Assembly (NCBI RefSeq): GCF_029852145.1
Contig: NC_079970.1
Span: forward strand, 23,316,331-23,380,330
Length of the DNA stretch: 64,000 nucleotides
Origin: Microplitis mediator
Lineage: Eukaryota > Arthropoda > Insecta > Hymenoptera > Braconidae
Reading direction: 5' to 3'
In this document: positions 58,700 through 64,000 of the stretch, one piece after another
How the letters are laid out: each line of letters begins with the position of its first letter
Numbering within the stretch: position 1 is the stretch's first letter
Position numbers and translations under genes: made by a program
Notes under the pieces: model-generated
Seen by the model: only the letters and a program-made list of their open reading frames with translations
Databases searched by the model: none
Told to the model about the DNA's origin: nothing

Positions 58700-61600
58700 T
58701 AAATAACTTCTAGCCAATAGTGGTTTTCCAAAGTACTTGCAGTCTGATGTATAAATGATTGCTCAGTATCAATATCACAAGTCCCGTTTAATGGCTTTAA
58801 ATCCCGCTTAAATAAATTTAAAGATTTCAATTTATGTCTGAAGAAAAGTTTATGCTCAAGAAATATATATATTATTTTTATTCATAAATTTATTTGTGTA
58901 TGACTAACTTACAAACTGCAATATATATGCATATATGGAGATACAGAAGTGAAAGAAAAATCAAAAAGTGACGTTGATTTATGCGAACATGTTACACGAC
59001 GAGTTGGCATCACCACGAGACATGTTGTGTGTGCATGTGTGTGTGTTTGTGTGTATATATACGTGGGTGGGTGTGTAGAGGAATGGAATAAGAAACGACC
59101 TAAAGTTCATTCGGGAGTTTGCTATCAAAGTTCACGCAGATTATTTCATGAGTTGTGTACATGCATCTAGATTTAAGGAAGATTTTAGATATATATACAT
59201 ATATATAATATATATATGTGTGTGTATTACTAGTTTATCCGTACATCTAAGTTATAATGAACTTTCGACATAACTAAAAATACTATTATACATAACTATA
59301 TATTGTTAATTAAGATATTTATTAATAAGTTAATTCAGCGGATGTAAATCGCAAGATTTCTGATCTGTTCAAGACGGAAATAAAGTTATATTTTAATTAA
59401 ACGTTGTAAGTTTGATGAATGGACAGATTAATTTTATAAAACTTTGATTATCAAAGTTAAATTTTTAGCAATCAATACTTGGACAGAAAAGTATATTTTA
59501 TTATAAAGGTGGCGTAAAAACTTGTCAGATATTTTTGTCCCGTTTTTTTTTCTTAGAGAAAATCTCTAGACGTAAAATAAAGAGCAGAGATCGATGCACT
59601 ACACTATAATCTAGCAATCTCGGCTTTATTTTTCTTAATATTCCCTTCCATTTATTTAGGAGAAAAACCTGGACAAAGTTTCCGTTTATTGGCCGAGGAC
59701 ATCAAGGAAAGTCCTATTTGTCCTCTCGATAGCGAAAGAGATTTCTTCAGATATTTTTTTGGCGGACGGTATTAAGCTGACCTCAAAAATCGTAAAATAT
59801 ATTGCTTGGGCAAACAAATGGCCGTGGCAGACCCGGGATAACGCGTGTTACTAATTTACCAAATTAATAATAACACCTATAAATAAATTTAATTGCCGAA
59901 AAAATAATTAAGACGAGATAATTCTTTTATAATGACTATGGTGGTCCATAAGGAAGCCGTCAGCTGCGAACGTCCATTAACTTAGAAAACTAATCGCTAA
60001 ACTTTCCACTCACTAACTATCCAGAATTCAATTACCATATCCTCGTCTGTAGCTCTTTCATGGGCTCTCTAGCGAGGTGATACCAGAAATATGCGCGCCA
60101 ACCTCATCTATATATATATATACATACATGCATACATTGAGATATATGTAGACATATATCCTTATATATATTCAGCGAGAAAGCAGAGATGGAGAACGCA
60201 TTTTAAGTTACCGACTTGAGTCACGTTGAAGCTAACGAATACTATTATATCAAATTAATGAGCAAAGTTTTAATATTCTGATGAATGATTGACATTTATG
60301 GCTATTACAAGCTCTATTATTACTTAAATTACTCAAACTCTTCATTCTCTCAAGTATAATCTCATAAAACAAGCAGACATTCTTTTAAAAATTTAAACAC
60401 AGTAATAATAATTCAAGTTTCTCCATCGCAGAGTCCCGGTGGCATAAATGACGGCATAGTTTTCATAATTTAGATAAACAGACATTCAAACAGAAACAAT
60501 TCTCTCAGCATCATGCTCATCTTTATAACAGGATACACAACAATAGAGGTTGCAAGTACAATTTTCCGCAGTTTTCCCTTATAAAGCGCCAGTGCGCAAC
60601 CTAAAAGACCAGACAAGAAATAAAATTGACAGGAAAAGAAGCAAACAAACGACCGAGCAAACAAACAAAGTGAAGTAGAGTAAAGTAATATATAAACAGA
60701 GCTCTTATAAACCCGTATATATATATTACGATGATATTTCTGGTGCAATAAACCATAAATTCTTTTGATCTTTAAATGGTCTTTTGGCGAAGTTTAACTC
60801 AACTTCTTTTCTCTTCTTGATATAACCTACACAATGACCAACCAGATTTCCTATCCATGTCTGTCCATTTAACTTTTAAGACAGCAGTTACAGATTCTCG
60901 ACTAGACAATTTCTAGGATTCTGAATTCTCGGAGAAAGCATCAGAAACTGGGAGAACCGAGTCTGAGATACTCTGGCAACATACTGGCAAGATGCCACTA
61001 ACATTTTAACATGCATATCAGTAACTTTGTTGTTACTTTGATATCCGACTACTCAAGCACTTTTGGTCTGAAATTAAACGTACGAAGAGAATGCACGATG
61101 CATTTAACCACCACTAAAGTTATTCTGACGTGTTGTTATGTATTCACGGGGATCGTATCATCAACAAGTGTCTTACTCATGTCACGAAAATGTCATCATT
61201 TAGTCTTATCTACACTATATTCAATTAACACATAACTTGCCATCTTATTCTCTAGCGATCAAGGGAAAAATTTTTTCACTAATGACTTAACGAGCTTTCT
61301 CAACCCCTTGATAGTTATAATCTATATTATTAATCTATATTATTAAGAGAGTAAGGAAAATTTTGTTCCCGCCATATCTATATGATAGAATTAGTTAATG
61401 TTATTGAAATTAGTATCATTAGATAGCATTTGACTTGAATTTGTGCCTTTTCATAATTTAAACTCTTTTTAATTGCCAAGTATTGAGATAAATAAATTTA
61501 TCTATATCATTCGAATTACATTTAAATTACGCGAGAAAAAAGACGTATTTATTTTCTTTAAATAAATTAATACTTTAATTATTCTGTCACTAAATATGAC

Positions 61601-64000
61601 TGAATATATAACTATAATATATATATCGTTACTTATTCCAAAATGACAGATTTTTATACTCTTTTTTGGTTTTAGGAAGCTTCTCAAAGCCAAAAAAGTT
61701 TGCATAGAAAAAAAAAGGATTCATTGACATAAAAAATCTTTACTCGCCTAAAGAAATTTTTTGCATTGTGAATTGAAAACAAAATTTTATTCAGAACTAG
61801 AAAAAATTACTTGGTGCAAAGAATTATTTCTTGACCAAAAAAATCTTTTCTCGCTCCAAGACAATTTTTGTATTTAATCAGTATGTCTAATATGAACATT
61901 AAGAAATTTTTTAACTTTTTCGTCTAAATAATTTTTTTTTTTTTTTTTAATACCCGAATTTTTTGAGGAAATGAAATTTTTCATCAAGAATTAATGAAAT
62001 TATATCAATTATACCCAACATTTAATTTCAATAAAATAAATTTCGCAATATTTGGTTTCAGTGCAATTAAAAAAATTTTTTTCGATACCCATTTTGTCCA
62101 ACTCTCCCCTGAATTCCATCATAAACGAAGATGAAAATTTTTTGTCGTTAAAAAAATAAGTTCAATTTCTACGCCTAATTTTAATAAAAAATAGCTTGTG
62201 TTGAAAACGAGTTTGAAAGTTTAATGACACTTAGAAAGTTGTCACGTACATAAAGAGAGCTCTTGTATGAAAAAAATAACGACTCCAATTGTAATGAAAG
62301 ATGTATAGTAATGTAGGAGGGAAAGTGTGAATGTAATGTAACTTAAAGAGGGCTGAGTAACAATGCGTATACAGGACAAGTTAACGGGATGAAATGAAGA
62401 GAGATTGCTCTGATGCTCAGGTACTTCGCTTTGTACAACACGAATTACCAATGTCGTGTAGTACACTAGTCAGTGCTCTCGTAAACCTCGAGTACAAGCC
62501 CAAGAGAAAATAGACTCAACTAAACCATGCCAGACGAGACTACTCCTGGTGCAATCGCTATTAAGATTATAGGGCAATTTCCAGTGCAGGTATATACATC
62601 AAGAGACTGTTAAATCCTGGGTAGCATTGTGCACAAAGCTGGAACAATTAGCTTTTATGTTCTTTTGACATGAAAGCTTGATCATCGTTTTTCATGAACA
62701 TTAAGCTGAATAAGTCACTTTAATGTATACAGATATCTCCATGAAACTCCATCATTTTCGACTGCAGCTTTTCTGAATCAAGAACGAGCTTCAAAGCCTT
62801 TCAGATAAAATTCATTTTAATTTCATCAATTGCTTTCAGCTTGATACCAAATACTAAATCTTTACTTTGTGGAAGTACATATATATGTATATATATGTCG
62901 GTAAAGCGGGTATATAGAAAAATCATCAACTGGTTTCCAAAGTAATATAAAATGGTAGGAAGAACATAAACAAATGACCCAGATATCTTTTTATACGAAA
63001 ATAGCTATTCCGGATAAAATATAAAAAAGTATTATGGGGAAAAAAATTTACGAGTTAAGAGCGAATCCATCGCAAACAAGTCGATTGGTGATTCTCGGAA
63101 CTTAATGGCCCGACATTGCGACGAGTGATTCGTGAACTTTTTCAGCTTCGGTGCTACTACATGTATACATATATACATATATACATATATACGACAAGAC
63201 GATAAAGTCAATAAAAATCAGCAGCACTGACGGCGGTTGAATTCGACTTGTTACTGGAATTTTGCCAGTCACTGTCAACTCGTAAAAATACTTGCCACCA
63301 ACGACGTTATTATTTGTCAAAGTTAACCGATTACATATTAATTTTTCATACTTTACACATAACATGGAATACATTATTATTTATGATAAATGTCCCCATC
63401 AAAACTTTTATATTGATGATATTAAACCGTTGAGTGACAATTGACAATGGATATTAATTACGCGCAATTAAATTAACATCCAATAACTTTTGATATTTGC
63501 TTCCGTACTACAGTTTAGTGACTCGTCAATTCGTTCAATGACAATAATAAATTTATTCGTAATGCGAAAACTGTAAACCGGATTAAAAGGCATTATAAAT
63601 TTTTTTTTCATACGCTAGCGATAAATTTATGAATTTCTCCGAGCCAGAAAACTTTTACTTGATTTAATATTTTGTCTTTGCAGTAGTCAAGTAAAAAAAT
63701 ACATAAAGAAAAGCCGGGGAAAATGGTGTACTCAATAACTTGAGTTAAATTTACAAAAAACAAAATTTTTTCACATTTTATAAAAATATATGTGAAATAT
63801 AAGAGATTCGTCGTATTCTGCGTCTAGAGAGTGAATTTCCCTCAGCATCCTCATTTTTCCAAAACCTCTTTTATATATAAATATATAAGTAAATAAATAT
63901 ATATAGAACGGAATAAAATAAAAGTATTGAGTAAAACTTTGAAAATGGTTTAGATGCAAGCATACATATATTATTAAAAATATGTATGTACATATGAATA
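58700..64000. other. Region upstream of gene A, no gene seen
   Basis: Would contain the promoter and any 5' UTR exons of gene A. AT-rich with TATA-type microsatellites (e.g. 59191-59224, 63165-63192) and a (GT)n run at 59029-59055. Short open frames show no domain. No tRNA or transposase recognised. Confidence 0.5.

Overview
This window looks like a very AT-rich, intron-rich insect nuclear genome. A parasitoid-type hymenopteran is plausible, but that is inference. The main content is a cluster of ionotropic glutamate receptor genes of the kainate class, all read on the minus strand. The rest is intron and intergenic DNA packed with short inverted-repeat elements, many of them nested.

Gene A runs from about 58.7 kb down to about 11.3 kb. 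I placed 14 exons by reading protein similarity across GT..AG borders with matching phases. In transcription order they are: a probable signal-peptide exon (58609-58699); amino-terminal-domain exons at 46498-46682, 41026-41183, 31300-31441, 29396-29563, 21445-21597 and 20755-20976; S1 ligand-binding exon 19784-20075; M1 exon 19576-19714; a pore-loop position that exists twice (17675-17812 and 17280-17417); M3/S2 exon 15916-16114; S2 exons 15526-15757 and 15305-15420; M4 exon 14379-14534. A tentative tail exon lies at 11276-11329. One exon of the first amino-terminal lobe was not found. The assembled protein would be near the usual 850-900 residues.

The main discovery is the duplicated pore-loop exon. 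Both copies are 138 bp, share phases and junctions, and encode the M2 re-entrant loop. The copy at 17280-17417 reads LMQQGSD and the copy at 17675-17812 reads LMRQGCD. The difference falls on the Q/R site, which vertebrates vary by A-to-I RNA editing and which controls calcium permeability and polyamine block. Here both states appear to be written in the genome and would be chosen by alternative splicing.

Gene B is a second receptor of the same class, immediately downstream in the same orientation. Its signal-peptide exon is at 8270-8348 and an amino-terminal-domain exon at 1017-1198; the rest lies beyond the left edge. A tRNA-Pro(UGG) gene sits on the same strand in one of its introns (1309-1380).

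The remaining DNA holds more than 25 inverted-repeat (MITE-like) elements in several families: ends of the type ACACTG(T)AAAAA, G-rich ends resembling quadruplex motifs, CCCGGGTCA ends, and elements with arms of hundreds of bases. There are also two likely non-LTR retrotransposon 3' tails, a tandem duplication, microsatellites, and a broken serine-protease fragment at about 50.8-51.0 kb. The 5.3 kb from 58.7 to 64 kb shows no gene I can support.
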